From Zasmidium citrigriseum (lineage: Eukaryota > Ascomycota > Dothideomycetes > Mycosphaerellales > Mycosphaerellaceae), in the NCBI GenBank assembly GCA_002786025.1, contig NHNW01000033.1, positions 186,001-250,000 on the forward strand: a stretch of 64,000 bases of DNA, read 5' to 3'. Below, one piece after another: positions 33,216 through 45,203 of this stretch. Every line of letters starts with the position of its first letter. The stretch's first letter is position 1. The translations under genes were made by a program, and so were the position numbers. The notes under the pieces were generated by a model. It was given only the letters and a program-made list of their open reading frames with translations. It did not search any database and was not told where the DNA came from.

Positions 33216-36200
33216 CCGTTTCCCACCCATTCCGCCCATTCCATCCCCTTCATCCATACAAGATGACACCTCTAGCATTCTTGGTCGCCTCATCGATATC
33301 CTTAGAAGCAGCAAAATCCTTAGTTGGCGCAGGTTGCTTGTCCTAGTCGCAGTTGTTCGCGAAGCAGCTGTTCTTGCCGTATGCCTCTCGCTCCAACTGC
33401 TTAACAATCTTCCACTTACGCTTGAAGACCTCCATAGCACGGTTTCTCTACTTATTACGCATCTTCTTAAACTAGCTTGGATCCCACCACTTGATGCATT
33501 CCTACTAAACCTCCGGATCATTCTATCTACGCCTCCCTACTAAAGCATTACTCACTGGGCCAAGCCCATCGAGTTGAACAGCAGCAGGGAATCGATATAG
33601 AGGCAATCCATAGCGAACAGGATGTCCAGAAGGAGTTGAAGGAGTAGGTTCCATGTCGCGATGGGAACGAGAAAGATCATCCTAGTTGCTAGCTTTAGCA
33701 ACCTCAAGAATTCTAGACTCCCTGTCGAAATGCATGAACTAGGGGAAGATAGTACGTCGCTTGCCCTTCCCCTTCAATGCTCCATACGGAAGTTGAGGCT
33801 TGCTAACCCGCACACCTAAAGCAGAGCATAGCTAAGGCTTCCACTTTATGCGGTACTTGTTAAGGAATTCATTAGGCAGCATGGTCTTTGAGATTGCCTC
33901 AACATAACCATTCTTAATGCTACCCTTCTCCTACATAAGCTTGTACTACTCTTCCATGTGCTTGTGCATGCCTACAACCATCTTAGTGTAGTCCTTCTCA
34001 TCTTCGTCATCGAGAGAAATAGTACCTTAGATCATGTTCGCTCCGATGCCTTTAGTAACCATCTTCTAAACATTCGAATCCAAGTGACGAAAGCTAGTAT
34101 TAGACATGTTCTTCTCATTCTGGCCTGTAGCAGGATGCTAGTACTTGCCATAGTATCTATAAGCAATGAGCTCATGAATGGCTATGTTACGATTCTAGTT
34201 CTCCTAACTGTCGTTATTCTCTAGGCGAAGAGCAAGGTATATAAGCTAGTAGATAGGATCTTAGCGAGCAATCTGCTAGGTGAGGGAGAACTATATGTTG
34301 CGAATCTAGCCTTGGTTGTTCGAATCATTGATTCTGCGTTAATGCTAGTGGTACATATCGAACTCCTTGTCCATAAACTAAAGAATGCCCTTGTCCTTCC
34401 ACCATTTGAAGACATTGGGAATGTTAAGAGTGCCTTCATTATCCTACTTCTGTAAGTTGTTGTCTCCGAAGCCAATAGTCTTCGCAATCTTGCTCCTACT
34501 AACAAAGGTGATTCTCTTTAGGCCTGCAGATTGAAAGGTAGTGTTGAAGCGATAGACTCGTAAGGAATCTCCTGGAACTCTCGGTCTCCTGTCTTAGCTA
34601 AACTAGAATAGGTAGGCTTCTATCTTTGCCTTCATTCCTCGCTTGTCCTTAGCCAAGGTCTTAATTCTCTAAATGACTAAGGCACGAGTTTAACTGTGGC
34701 CTGTTATTATGCCTAATCCTCTATTCGTAAGAAGGCGAGTGTGCAGAACATAGAAAGGATGAAGATTGTTTAACTCCTTGAATGCCGTATTGTATATAGC
34801 AAGAGCTCGATCCTAATCCTCGTATGTCTACTTCTTGCATGCACTCTTATCGCTTAGAGCATAAATAAATGCAGGCTTAATACTACTGTGGCATTCGTAG
34901 GTGATAGGCTGTTACTAAGGAGACTTCGGGGAAGACATAGGTTGCTCTTCTTCATCCTCTTCTTCTTTAATGTCTCCGAGATCTCCCCTGCTACTACTGT
35001 CTCTACCTCTCATAGATCTAGAGCTATTGGCTCTACTATGGCGAGTTCCTCGCTAGCTTCCTGCCTTTAAGCGGGTAAATGGGCCTAGTAGGCCTCCTAG
35101 AGAAGGTGACTGTTGTTAAGGTAACTTGGGATTAGAGAAAGCTAGACTAGGCTATCTCGAGTTCGAGCTACTTCCTCCTAATCCTCCTCGAATAGGCAAT
35201 CCTCTACTAGGAGGAGTGGATTTAATGGTTCTCGCTCTGCCCTGCTTCTTCTACAAGAATGGCCTCTTTCCCTTCGAGTCCACAACAATCTTAAAGTTGT
35301 ACTTATCGAAGAGAGCTTGCGTAGCTTTCGGAAGAGGATTCTTGTGACATGCTATAGCTAGAACAGATACCTACTTCTCGCTACTAGGATTCTTCTCTCT
35401 TCTCTCCGAGAAAGGATGACTATAAAGCTTAATGTAAGTTCTCGCCTTGTTAAAGTCATTGGTAGTGAATCCTTCATTCGCACGAATTCCTCGGCTAGTA
35501 AGGCTTAGCCTATAGAAGAAGACATCTAGAAGAGCATAGACATTCTAGGTACTGCGATTGGCATTAACGAAGGTTTGAGTAGCCCTCGCAATGTTGGCTA
35601 CCTTCTAAACCGTAGCGAACATGTCGGAGTTCTCGTAGTCTTCTCCCTATTCCCTCTTAATGGTGTTCCTCGCAGCTTAAATTCTCTAATTCGTATCCCT
35701 GCCCATCTTAATTAAGTTGTCGAGAGCAGGAAACTCCTTGTCGAATAACTTGTTCTTTAGAACTTTGCTGCTAAACTTAGTTCCTAGCCACTCTTGCAAC
35801 TCCTCGAAAACTGCGAGGACAAATTAAGAAAGTGAACTTGAACTAGCGTCGAGGCGCTCGAACAGATTACGTGTTGCAACAACTCGGTTTAATCTAGCAT
35901 ATGCCTATTTGAATGCCTGAAGGAATTGCTCCGCGGTAGTCGATTGTGAAAGGATGCGAACTAGTAGATCTTGCTCGTTCTAATTGCGAGGAGTTGCTTT
36001 AAGAACCGTAACGAGAGACTAGTCGCCTCCTAGTGTGCTTAGAGTTCCTAACATTAGTAATGGTAATCTCTACGGATGAAATCTTTGCTGCTAATATACC
36101 TTAACAGAGAGGTTTGCCGCCTCGATGGAAGGTTCCACCTTAGCAAAGGGTCGCTTTAATTCTCTCTGGAAGAAGGTCGTTTGCTCGGAAGGTGGAAGAA

Positions 36201-36537
36201 TGCTCTCGGGCTCTAGAACAGTTAATGTTCGATAGTTAAAGGAAGAGGTTTGTTCTAGAAGTTTGCTAGGTTTATATACCTTCGCAGAAACAGGCTTACA
36301 TGCATCTGCAGAAGATTCTGTAGCCTTACATGCATGCTTATGTTACGCTTCAGATTCATTGTCGTAATCTATTGTCGATTTAGTATTACATGCGGCATAT
36401 AATGTTCTAGATTCACCTTAGCACGTGCTAGTTCCTCGCATGTGATTCCTTTTAATGCAAAGCCAATCCGTGAAAGCAATGTGTGCAAACAGGGCGTCGA
36501 AATATCTAGGTGATGTAAGAAACGTAAAGGTAAACCA
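33216..36537 (-). pseudogene. ORF3 of element 1, about 1,100 codons, function unknown
   Basis: A minus-strand frame with scattered RIP-type TAG stops and otherwise protein-like sequence. N-terminal third (about 35,450-36,050): helix-rich, charged, reminiscent of gag-like or coiled-coil domains. Middle (about 34,930-35,300): Ser/Pro/Gly/Arg-rich linker. C-terminal third (about 34,000-34,900): a globular-looking block with N-V-F-K-W-W-K near 34,400 and A-x-N-R-A-M-E-V-F-K-R-K-W near 33,430. I do not recognise any domain; it is not an RT, integrase, envelope, chromodomain or tyrosine recombinase as far as I can see. A related frame lies at 1-2,968 in element 2, so the gene is conserved between two elements. 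One TGA near 33,266 is not explained by RIP. Confidence 0.55.
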
Positions 36538-36561
36538 TTTCCTAGCCCGTAGGCTAACAAA
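36538..36561. repeat. Boundary palindrome of element 1, pol/ORF3 junction
   Basis: TAGCCC arm, centre GT, AGGCTA arm. One minus frame reads ATT TGT TAG into it, as at the other two junctions. Confidence 0.8.
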
Positions 36562-39500
36562 TGGCAATTCGGGAAATAAGGCATACAATCGATCTAGAAT
36601 CGTTTCTCTTTTACAGAAAGGAAGTTCTTCGTTCGTAAATGAGTGTTATTAATCGTGTAGAGGTATCTAGTAAGTTATAGCCTTCGAAATAGTGCGATAC
36701 CGCGGGCTCTTATACTCTTCAGGAGGTTAGGGTTCATTTCCTAGGAAGGTTTTGCTTTCTCTGGTTCCTTCTCGTTACAGGCATAATCTATAGCTTCCTC
36801 GAAAAGCATCTTCTTCACTCCGTAGGGTAGAGCTCCCCCTACGATAGCATGACTCTTCTCTATCTACTAGGGTGCTAATAGGGCATCATCCTAGAACACT
36901 TCCCAATCTTCCTACCTAATATTACCCTCAAAATACTCCTCCTCACTATTATTATCCTCCTCTTCCTCTCCTACCAATTCCTATATCTACTGCTTTAATC
37001 CATCTAGTCCCTGCAAATCTCCCCTATTTAGATCTTCTATTAATTCCTTAAACGAAGGCAATTGATCTTCTCGCAACATCGCAGCCGCACGCAAGACTCG
37101 CCTCGTAGTAACAACTTCCTCCTTCTCGCCTTCCTCCTTTCCTACTTCTTCTATTTCCTTCATCCTCTAACCGATTAAAGTCTTCCCTGCTTCTCTTACT
37201 ATTAAACCTAACCTCGCTTTTAACTCCCTTTCCCGCTCTAATTCCTGCGGCCCTTTAGCTACCACCCCATCTCGGACAAATTCCCCTTTAAAATTTCCTC
37301 TCCCCCTCGTTCTTCTCGCAATAGGCTCATCCTCCTTAACCCCTTCTATATTAACTTCTTCTTCTTTAGATTCCTCATCGTTAGCTTCTTCTCTATTAGA
37401 AACCATTCCGCTATACTCTCCCTTAATACCGCGTTCGCGGAAGGGAAGAACTCGTTTCAGCCTTTCCTAAGCAAAGGTCGTTCCTATTAATGTAGTGCTA
37501 TCTAGTTCCTCGAGCAGGTAGGTTGTAGTTGCTTCCTTTACTTTCCGAATGCGATATGGCCCTCTCCATCGATATGTAAGCTTGTGCGATCGAGACATCT
37601 TTAGATCATCCCTATAAACTATAACAAGATCACCCTTCTTAAACCTCTCGAATAATGCATTGTTCCTCTCATCGTAGTAATCCTTCGCCTTAGCTCGCAA
37701 TCTTTTCATTCTGCTAATTAATTCTTCCTTCTTACCCTCAACTCTCTCTAGCTGCATCGCTCTGTACTATAACAACGTTGCTCGATCCTTTACTTCTCCC
37801 TAATCGTAGTTCCTAAAGCTCGGGTATTTAGCCTCAATGGGCAAGATTGTCGTGAAAGCTAGAAACAGTTCCGTAGGAGTCTTGTTTGTAAGCGAGCTTA
37901 CTATTATTCGATTAGCCCAGAGCAATAGATGAACCTATTTCCTCCACCCTTTCCCTGTTCCCCCTATTAACTTCGACAATGCATCCAAAATTAGCCTATG
38001 CCTAACTTCGATATGCCCATTTGCTCTTGTATTGTAGGCTAAGATCTTAATCCTTCTCACACCTATGCTAAGCAACAACTTCTTAACTTCCCCCTTATGC
38101 TGCCTTAATCTATTAAGAATGATTTCCTTAGGCACCCCATACCTGCACATTACTTCTTAATAAAGGAAGTCCGCAATCTAGAATGCTATTAACTCCTTCG
38201 TAGCACAATCTCTAGTCTTTCCTTCCACCTAGCCACAGAATGTCTCCCTCGCTATTATAATGTATCCCTTCCTATCTACATGTATAGGATCTGCTACCTA
38301 CTTCCTTCTAACAACTTGCAGGTAACTCGGATACAACTTAGTTGCTCGCTTCGATCCATTCCGGAAGTTGCATTCTACGTAAGATCGACAATGCTAGGAG
38401 ACTTCTAACTACAAGCCTTCCTACTAGTATCGAGCAGCAACCTTCTGAAACGTTGCTTCTGGTCCTCGGTGTCCCCCTTCTTTATACATTGTATACATAA
38501 TTACCTTCCTCGCATCCACATTATCGATAACCCTCTACAATAGGCTATTTGGCTTCGTCTACCTCTACAACTTCTTCCCCTTTACAACATACTTCCTCGC
38601 TTGCTTCTACAGACTCCGATATCTTGACCTGCTTATTCCTGGGGGTCTCCTTATCTTCGTAATAATAAAGGCAAGCTGCTAATGCTCTTCGCTATACGAA
38701 TTATCTAGAACATCCCCCTTATCTAAGATATTACCCTTATTATCAACTTCTTCAACTCTTCTCCTTCTAGCGAAGAATAAAGATGCATCCACAAACTCCT
38801 TAATATCTTGCTCTTCTTCTATCTCCCTTACTTCCTCCGTAGTTAGAGGCTTCCTTAACAACCTATCTGTAGCAGAATTCTTCTTCCTAGGCACATGCCT
38901 TACCTTAAAGGTAAACAATCGAATCCAAGCCACCTATCTTACTATCGAAGAGTTCGGCAAATCCGAGGCTAGCCTGTTCAATTAATGAACCAGAGTCTTC
39001 GCATCCGTCTTAATGAAGAAGAACACCCCAAACAGCCAAGGCTTCAACTTCTTTAATGCCTTCACAATCGCAAGGCATTCTAGCTTTCCCGTATTATTCC
39101 TTCCCTCCGAAGGATTCTATAGTCTACTCTCATACCTGCAGATCTTCCGAACTTCCCCTTCCATCTGCATTAACACTGCTCCCTATCCTTGCAGGCATGC
39201 ATCTACTGCCATAATAATATCCCCTGCATTATCCGAGTAATCTACGGTCTTTAATGCGGGTGTACTCGTTAGAGTAGCCGCAAGCACATTCTTCGCCTTC
39301 TTCTAATCCTTTCCCTATAGGAATGTAGCATTCTTCCTTATTAACTTGAAGAGAGGATTCGCCTTAATGGCAAACTTCTTAATGAAGAATCTGAAGTAGG
39401 TGCACACTCCCACAAAACCTCTTACTTTCGAGATATTCTTCGGCTCTAGCTACTCGAGGATCTTCTCTACTTAATGGGGATTTAGCTTCCTTCCTTCCTA

Positions 39501-40798
39501 ATTCACAACGTATCCCACAACATCTATCTCTATTGTAAGGAAGTAAGTTTTCCCCCTATTAATTGTTAGCCCTGCCCTCTCTATATCCGCTAACACTTCA
39601 TCTATCCATATAATGTGCTTAACAACAAACCTTCGCATTCTAGGTTTAATCTCCTTACCCTCGTAGTCTGTCTTCGGCCCTTTAATAGGAACATTATCTA
39701 CGAATAGCTTGCATCGATAAGAAATGTGATCGAGAAGAATTACATCTATAATCCTGTAGCACTAACCTACAGAATTCGTTGCTCCCTAAGGAAGTATTGT
39801 TATCCTATACATTCCAAGAGGTGTAGAGAATCTAGTTAAATCTCTATAGCAAATGCATAGGCCGAACTAATTATATCCTAAGAATAGATTAGCAAGGGTG
39901 AAAACTCTACATCTAGCAAAATCCTCGGAGAATCTATCGGTCTTAGGTAGCAAATACCTATCCCGCATAGTAACTCGATTAATCTTAGTTGCTGCATTAA
40001 TAAGCTAGTAGTCATCCTAGGGCTGCTTCTTCTTCTTTGGATCCACAACCTTCTTCTTGTTTACATTCTTCTTCACAAGGAACCATGGATTCCGGTAAGC
40101 TCCGCAACATGGCTTAATTACCCTATTCTTTAGCCTTTGGCGTAACATCTCTTTAACAATTGCCTTTAAACTCGGGTGCAGTTTAAATCCAGGATGCTAC
40201 TATAGTTCATGCGGAATAGTAGCAATTGGCTAAGGTCGAGCAACTTCCGGTTTCACTCTCCCAATGTGAGTAAAGTCCTATGCGAGAACCTTCTCCCTAT
40301 TATAGAGCATCTCCGTGAATAACTTCCATTCTCCCTCCTTTAGATCCATCCCAACCTTTAAATCTTTTAATCTCTGCTTAGTTAACCTGCTTCCTCGCGC
40401 AATTTCCGAGAACTTCTTAATTAAATACTTCCTATCAAATAGCCTAGTTCCCTCTAGCAACTTCGCTTCCTTCGCTAACATCTCCTTCTTCTAATGAATG
40501 TTCACCCATAGCGAATAGCTCTTCGTCATAGATACATCCGCATCGACAGGTCGTATCTTGTTAGCCTTCCTTTTGTAGAGAGTAAAGGCTCTAGGAAAAT
40601 CTAGTCTAAACAACGAATGCACTCCCGGGAATCCGGGCAATGACCACCCTTTCTTACGTTTCTCGGCATTTACGATATTGTTAATAAGTCCCTGCCTGTA
40701 AATCGTGCTTAGTTAACGATCCTAGCTAAGAATGCGATCCTCTGAAACCGATAGGAACGCGTGATGTTGATTTGCCTCGGCAAACTTGCCTCTAGGGA
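36562..40798 (-). pseudogene. pol: Pol of element 1: RT, RNase H, integrase
   Basis: Reverse transcriptase near 39,650-39,710 reads C-K-L-F-V-D-N-V-P-I-K-G-P-K. The second catalytic Asp is Asn (AAT at 39,693-39,695), a TpG-to-TpA change. RNase H follows: F-F-I-K-T-D-A near 39,010, then R-H-V-P-R-K-K-N at 38,885-38,910. Integrase has the H-C-x3-V-E-C finger remnant near 38,375. Its first Asp lies in P-I-H-V-D (38,270-38,290). Its second Asp is Asn at 38,112-38,114 (E-I-I-L-N). Its Glu survives in G-H-I-E near 38,010. The integrase C-terminal barrel, with Y-R-W-R-G-P-Y-R-I, is at 37,467-37,757. A charged tail follows (37,167-37,406) with no chromodomain. Stops are mostly TAG where Gln or Trp is expected. 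Confidence 0.85.
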
Positions 40799-40822
40799 TT
40801 TCCTAGCCCGCGGGCTAATAAA
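40799..40822. repeat. Boundary palindrome of element 1, gag-protease/pol junction
   Basis: The unmutated form: TAGCCCGCGGGCTA is a perfect palindrome. The upstream minus-strand ORF (from 41,018) ends GTT TAT TAG, with TAG being the first bases of the palindrome. Confidence 0.85.
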
Positions 40823-43800
40823 CCCCATCATCTTCCTTATCCTTAGGATCCAGCTCAACTATGCACCCCGCAATAATCTCCTTATCTTCATGAACTCTCG
40901 GAACCCCTTCTACCTCCCATGTGATGTCTAGGTAGATAGAAGGCCTAACAAACCCAGCTACATATCCCCTTCTAATCCTTGCGCTAGCAAAGTTCCTACT
41001 ACCTGTCTTCTCGAGCACTTCTTCTATCGTTTGGCATGCCGTTCGATCATTTCTAGCTAAGAAGGTTACAGTCTTGCTATTCTCATTCGCAATGGTTCCT
41101 TCCTAGCTTCCATTATTACAATTTTTCGTAAGAAGTCGAGTCTTTATAGTCTATGGCCTCCCGAGAATTAAGGGCATTCTAGGTTAATCTGCAACAAAGA
41201 AATCTATATAGTAGGTAACTCCAAAAACATCCACTAAGACATTCTTACTTACTCCCTTGAAAACCGTAATCCCTCCGAGCCCTTGTATAGTTATGTTCGA
41301 CACAGGCTGCATAGGCAATCCTGCATTTCGCAACACTGTTTAACTTATTAAACATGCCTTACTCCCTTTATTAATTAATCCTCTGAAGCAATACTTCTTG
41401 CCTACTCCTAGCTTTACAATTACCTATAGGCTTGGAATAAGAGCATATGTCTACTTTACCGTAGAAAGGTTATATTCCTTATTAACTCTTCCCTTCTTCA
41501 TTTTAGTAGGCAGCGTAGGTAACTTGCTATCGTATTCGACAAGTCGACAAGTTGTCTAGTTCGGAAGTTAATTACCTGCCTTTATGCATCTTCCTATCTA
41601 TCCTCCCTATACGGAGAATCCACTTCCAATTACAACTGCTTGCTCCCTTTTAGCCTTCGCCTACTATTCCATTACGCTTATCCCTTGCAAGATTTCTTCG
41701 GCTTCTTCGTAATAAGTGCTTTCCTCGAGAGGAATGCCTAGTTCTACCTCCTTATCTAACTCTCGTAGATACTTGTATGTGGCTTGGAAGTAGAATGAGC
41801 TCGATCCTTTCATCGTTCCTATCTACTTTCTCCGATGCGCTCTCTAGAATCTTAATGCCTCCCTAAATGCTTCCGTGTTCTNNNNNNNNNNNNNNNNNNN
41901 NNNNNNNNNNNNNNNNNNNNNNNNNNNNNNNNNNNNNNNNNNNNNNATCCGTAGCAGCTTGTTCCCCAAACCTATACTCCTTCCTATATCCTTTTAATCT
42001 AACAGTCTTCGGCTTCTTCTTGTTCGGGGGATTGACAGGTCTCGGCCCAAGTTTAGGTTCAACCCTCAATTCTTTACTCAATCCTTCCGAGAACAAGATT
42101 CCCTTATCCTCCATTTTCTTATCTTTATCTTGATTACGCCCTTAAGTCTGAGATTGAGACTAAGACTAGGAAGCTCCTTGCTTCGAAGACTCCGCTCTTA
42201 ACGCCTTATTATGTTACCGCCTTACTACATCAATCCTTTCCCTCTCTTCCTCCATTACTTTATCTAACCTCTCCTTCTTAGCTTGCTTCCTGCGATTATT
42301 CTTAAGGATCACCTTCGGATGATTACCTGGCTTGTTAACTCGATTCTCTCGCTAGTTCGGCTTCAATAGATTAATAGCCTTCTGCTTCCCTTTGTGTAAC
42401 GGCATCCTCGCAGGCATTATAGTCCTAATGGGTTCCCCTCTTCCTTCATCCGTAGGAATCTTATTAACAGCTAAAACTCTTGCTCCCTAATCTTTATGCT
42501 GCAAATCCTTAAGCGCAATAATAAACTCTTCCTTATCTAGGTAGCTATCCCTTTATAGAGAAGCTAAAGTTCCTCGTGCCTAGGCATTCTTCGAAGATTC
42601 TGCAACATTGCTTATATCTCCTCTCTCCCATCCCTATTCCTTCAACTTGTCCAGCATTAGGCTTCCGCTATACTAAAACACTCGCTTTCCAGTCTTGCTT
42701 TCTAATACAGGAATAATATACTTTAGCTTTGGGTAGTTCGCATCCTATGTGAAGCGAATCACTTCCTTGTTTAGACTGTTAGGCCCTCTAGTATACCATC
42801 TTCCCTTCTCCTAATGGCATTGCTTCGAATGCTCTAGGAAGCTGTACTCGCTGCATTCTCTAGCAAAATGATTCTTGTCACCGTAGAGCTAACAGACTCC
42901 CTGCATGTAATCTAGAATGTCCCTCTTCTTCCCCTTGTACCCTTTACTTCTATTTGCCCTATTCTAAGCAGCAAAGCTGTTCCATTCCCGCAATGACTCT
43001 TCTCTTCTCGCCTAATCCGCATTGACAGGCTAAACTATCGAGGGGTTCACTACATTCGTAACCTTCTCTATAAATGCGAGCCCCTTTCCGAAGTTTAGGG
43101 TCATTTACTCTAGTCTCTAACCCATCTGCTCAATCTGCTCCTTAATCGCATCTTGCCTATCCTTCGCAAGGTACTTGTCTTGTGATTTAATAGCAAAGGG
43201 CGAAGTCTTCTAACCTGTTACCCTCTCCTTCTGCGAATCTACAATGCCTTACACCCTATTAATAATTGGCTCTAGCCTATATACTTGTCTTACCCCTTCT
43301 TGTCCACGAATTAACTTCTGAGCTTTAGCATAGATCTTCTCGAACCTCTAATAACTCGCTGGATTGCTGGGTGAGATCTTAAGTCGTGTGTAGACCTTCT
43401 TCGCAATACTAACTAGCAAACCTTTCAGGAATAACCTGCTCTTCTAATTCGGAGAAAGCTCTCCTTCTAGCAATTTGTTGCAGATTGCTCTAAACTATCT
43501 GTAGTATTTAGCAGGATCAGATTTAATAGGCAATAACTTCTTACAAAACTTGCCTAGATACTTAACTATACTCGTTTGAGCAATGCTATCTCTACTAAAG
43601 TACTCCTGTAGGAAGTTCTTCCAGAACTCCTAATAGTTTCCTTCCTCGAATCTAGCGATTGTCTTTACTGCATCTCGCGTATGCGTGTCGCAGTTCCGAG
43701 CAAACCTCTTTAACTTGCCTTTATTATTTTCCAATGGCGCATATTCTTCAATTAGCGCCTTAAATCTTTCGAGGAAAGCAGTTGCCTCACTCCTATCGAA

Positions 43801-44400
43801 CATTGGATTCTCTATCCCTCTAGGAGCTAGCCATCTTCTTCCTCCGAGAGTAGTAACAAGTTGCATCATCTCTTCTATTGCTTGTAGCCTCGCTAATGCC
43901 TTGTCCTTCTCGATTCCGGATTCGGCAGCAGATGGCTTAGGATTAATATCTACAAGGGGTCGTTTGCCTTAGGCCTTTACACCTAACCCGCTACTGCCTT
44001 CTCCCGTATTATTAGCTACAAAGGCATCTACATCACTCGATTCGCTTACAACCCCAGCAGGGTGTAGCGGATCTCGCATGGTTCGAAATGCTAGCTCCAT
44101 AGGAATTAGTTAGCTACTCGGAGCATAGGTAGAAACCTCCCCCTAAGCAACCCTAGCATTATCTATAGCTCCAGTTCCAGAATAGGAATTAATTAATCCA
44201 AAAAGGTAGTCGTAATTAATGTTAGTAGCTTCTCCCTACTTAATCCTAAGCTTAGAGCGGGAAGTTGCGGGCTCGTTGCTAGCTAGGTAGAATCCTCGTA
44301 GGTAGGGCAATTGTCGGGGTTAAAGTAATGCCCTCTCTAGAAGATTTTCTCACCTAAGAATGTCGAGCTCGCCTAAACCTCCAGAAACACGTGCTCGTCG
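40815..44400 (-). pseudogene. gag: Gag-protease ORF of element 1
   Basis: The gag N-terminal block is open at 43,630-43,869 and shares N-P-M-F-D-R plus downstream spacing with element 2. A zinc-knuckle remnant lies at about 42,840-42,900: C-x2-Y-G-D-K-N-H-F-A-R-E-C, where the second Cys is Tyr through a TGC-to-TAC transition. The retropepsin site near 41,360-41,385 reads G-L-I-N-K-G-S, the catalytic Asp being Asn (AAT at 41,370-41,372), again TpG to TpA. The ORF ends at the TAG inside the 40,799 palindrome. In-frame TAGs and a 65-base N run (41,882-41,946) interrupt it. The start is uncertain: in-frame ATGs lie at 44,100 and 44,079, with coding-like sequence further upstream. Confidence 0.8.
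41882..41946. other. Assembly gap (65 N)
   Basis: A run of 65 N within the gag frame of element 1. The frames on both sides agree with gag coding, so the true gap is probably short. Its length may be arbitrary. Confidence 0.99.
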
Positions 44401-44440
44401 CAAAATCCTTAGCGAAATGGTAGTTCTTCTTGCCGATGGA

Positions 44441-44464
44441 TTTCTTAGCCCATAGGCTAGGAAA
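44441..44464. repeat. Boundary palindrome of element 1, 5' of gag
   Basis: TAGCCC arm, centre AT, AGGCTA arm. Its outer flanks (TTTCT and GGAAA) are fully complementary apart from one base, unlike the three copies that end an ORF. It sits about 300 bases inside the 5' LTR in element orientation. Confidence 0.8.
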
Positions 44465-44758
44465 TCACTAAGTCTAGAATTCCTTCGATTCCTCGCTATC
44501 TTCGGCCTAGTTCTAGTTTCCGCAAATGTCCAGGCAATCCAGAAGGTGTTAATGCCTTCCCGGAGTCCAATTCTAGTTTAGTTTCTAGTCAATGGCCGAG
44601 ATAAGGTCGAAATCCGAAGGAGAAATCTAGCAGCTTAGTGATCCCGCATACTAGTAAGCCTCAAAACCCTTAACAGATCAAAACCAACTAAAGCCTCAAA
44701 TCCACAACAAACAACACTTGATTTTTCGCAGTTGAGCCCCGCCTTCGGCTCCAGAAGA

Positions 44759-45199
44759 TGTGGGAGGGCAACACCGACCACACAATAGTGATCTTGTTCC
44801 CTTACTAGCTACGAGGCCCAAGATGCTTCTAGGTCCTCCTACGAAGGAGGATTGTCGATAGCCTCGTTAAAGGAAGGAATTAAATAAGGAGTAACAAGAG
44901 AAGTTCAAGGCTCGCTAAGACCAAAGCAAGAGAACAAGGCAAGGCAATCAAGGTAGAAAACAAGGCTCAAGCAAGGGATAACACAAGGCTCTCAATTTAA
45001 TAGGGTCAAAATCACAATCTTCTTCTCGCAGAACGCTTCAATTCGAATTTAGTACATAGCATGTGTTATATAAGAGTCTGTTGCCTGCCCATAAGAGATC
45101 TCATCTCAAACCCCTCGCTACAAGATGATAGGCCACTTCCCCGGATTAGAATTAGGCTAGGAACCCCTAAGTTGAAGGAAGTAATATTGCTCGCCAACA
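44759..45199. repeat. Right LTR of element 1 (5' LTR in element orientation)
   Basis: 441 bp, same length as the left LTR with no indels. By my alignment 11 of the 16 differences are mutated in this copy and 5 in the other, all C-to-T at CpA or the complement. Confidence 0.9.
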
Positions 45200-45203
45200 C
45201 TAT

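Larger units (their letters stand above)
32387..45199 (-). mobile_element. Gypsy-like LTR retrotransposon with extra ORF (element 1), lightly RIP-mutated
   Basis: Two 441-bp LTRs bound 12,813 bp. LTRs start TGTGGGAGGG and end AACA. CTAT precedes the left LTR (32,383-32,386) and follows the right (45,200-45,203), a 4-bp duplication. Read on the minus strand: gag-protease (about 44,400 to 40,815), pol (about 40,798 to 36,562), and a third ORF (about 36,537 to 33,216). Palindromes lie at 44,441, 40,799, 36,538 and 33,192. It keeps far more CpA/TpG than other repeats here, so RIP was light or late. It interrupts a Tc1/mariner transposase. At 12.8 kb it is roughly twice the length of a typical fungal Gypsy element. 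Confidence 0.9.

Noticed and set aside
33334..34505. Short ORFs on both strands in element 1
   Set aside because: Out of frame with the ORF3 conceptual frame, which explains the region better.
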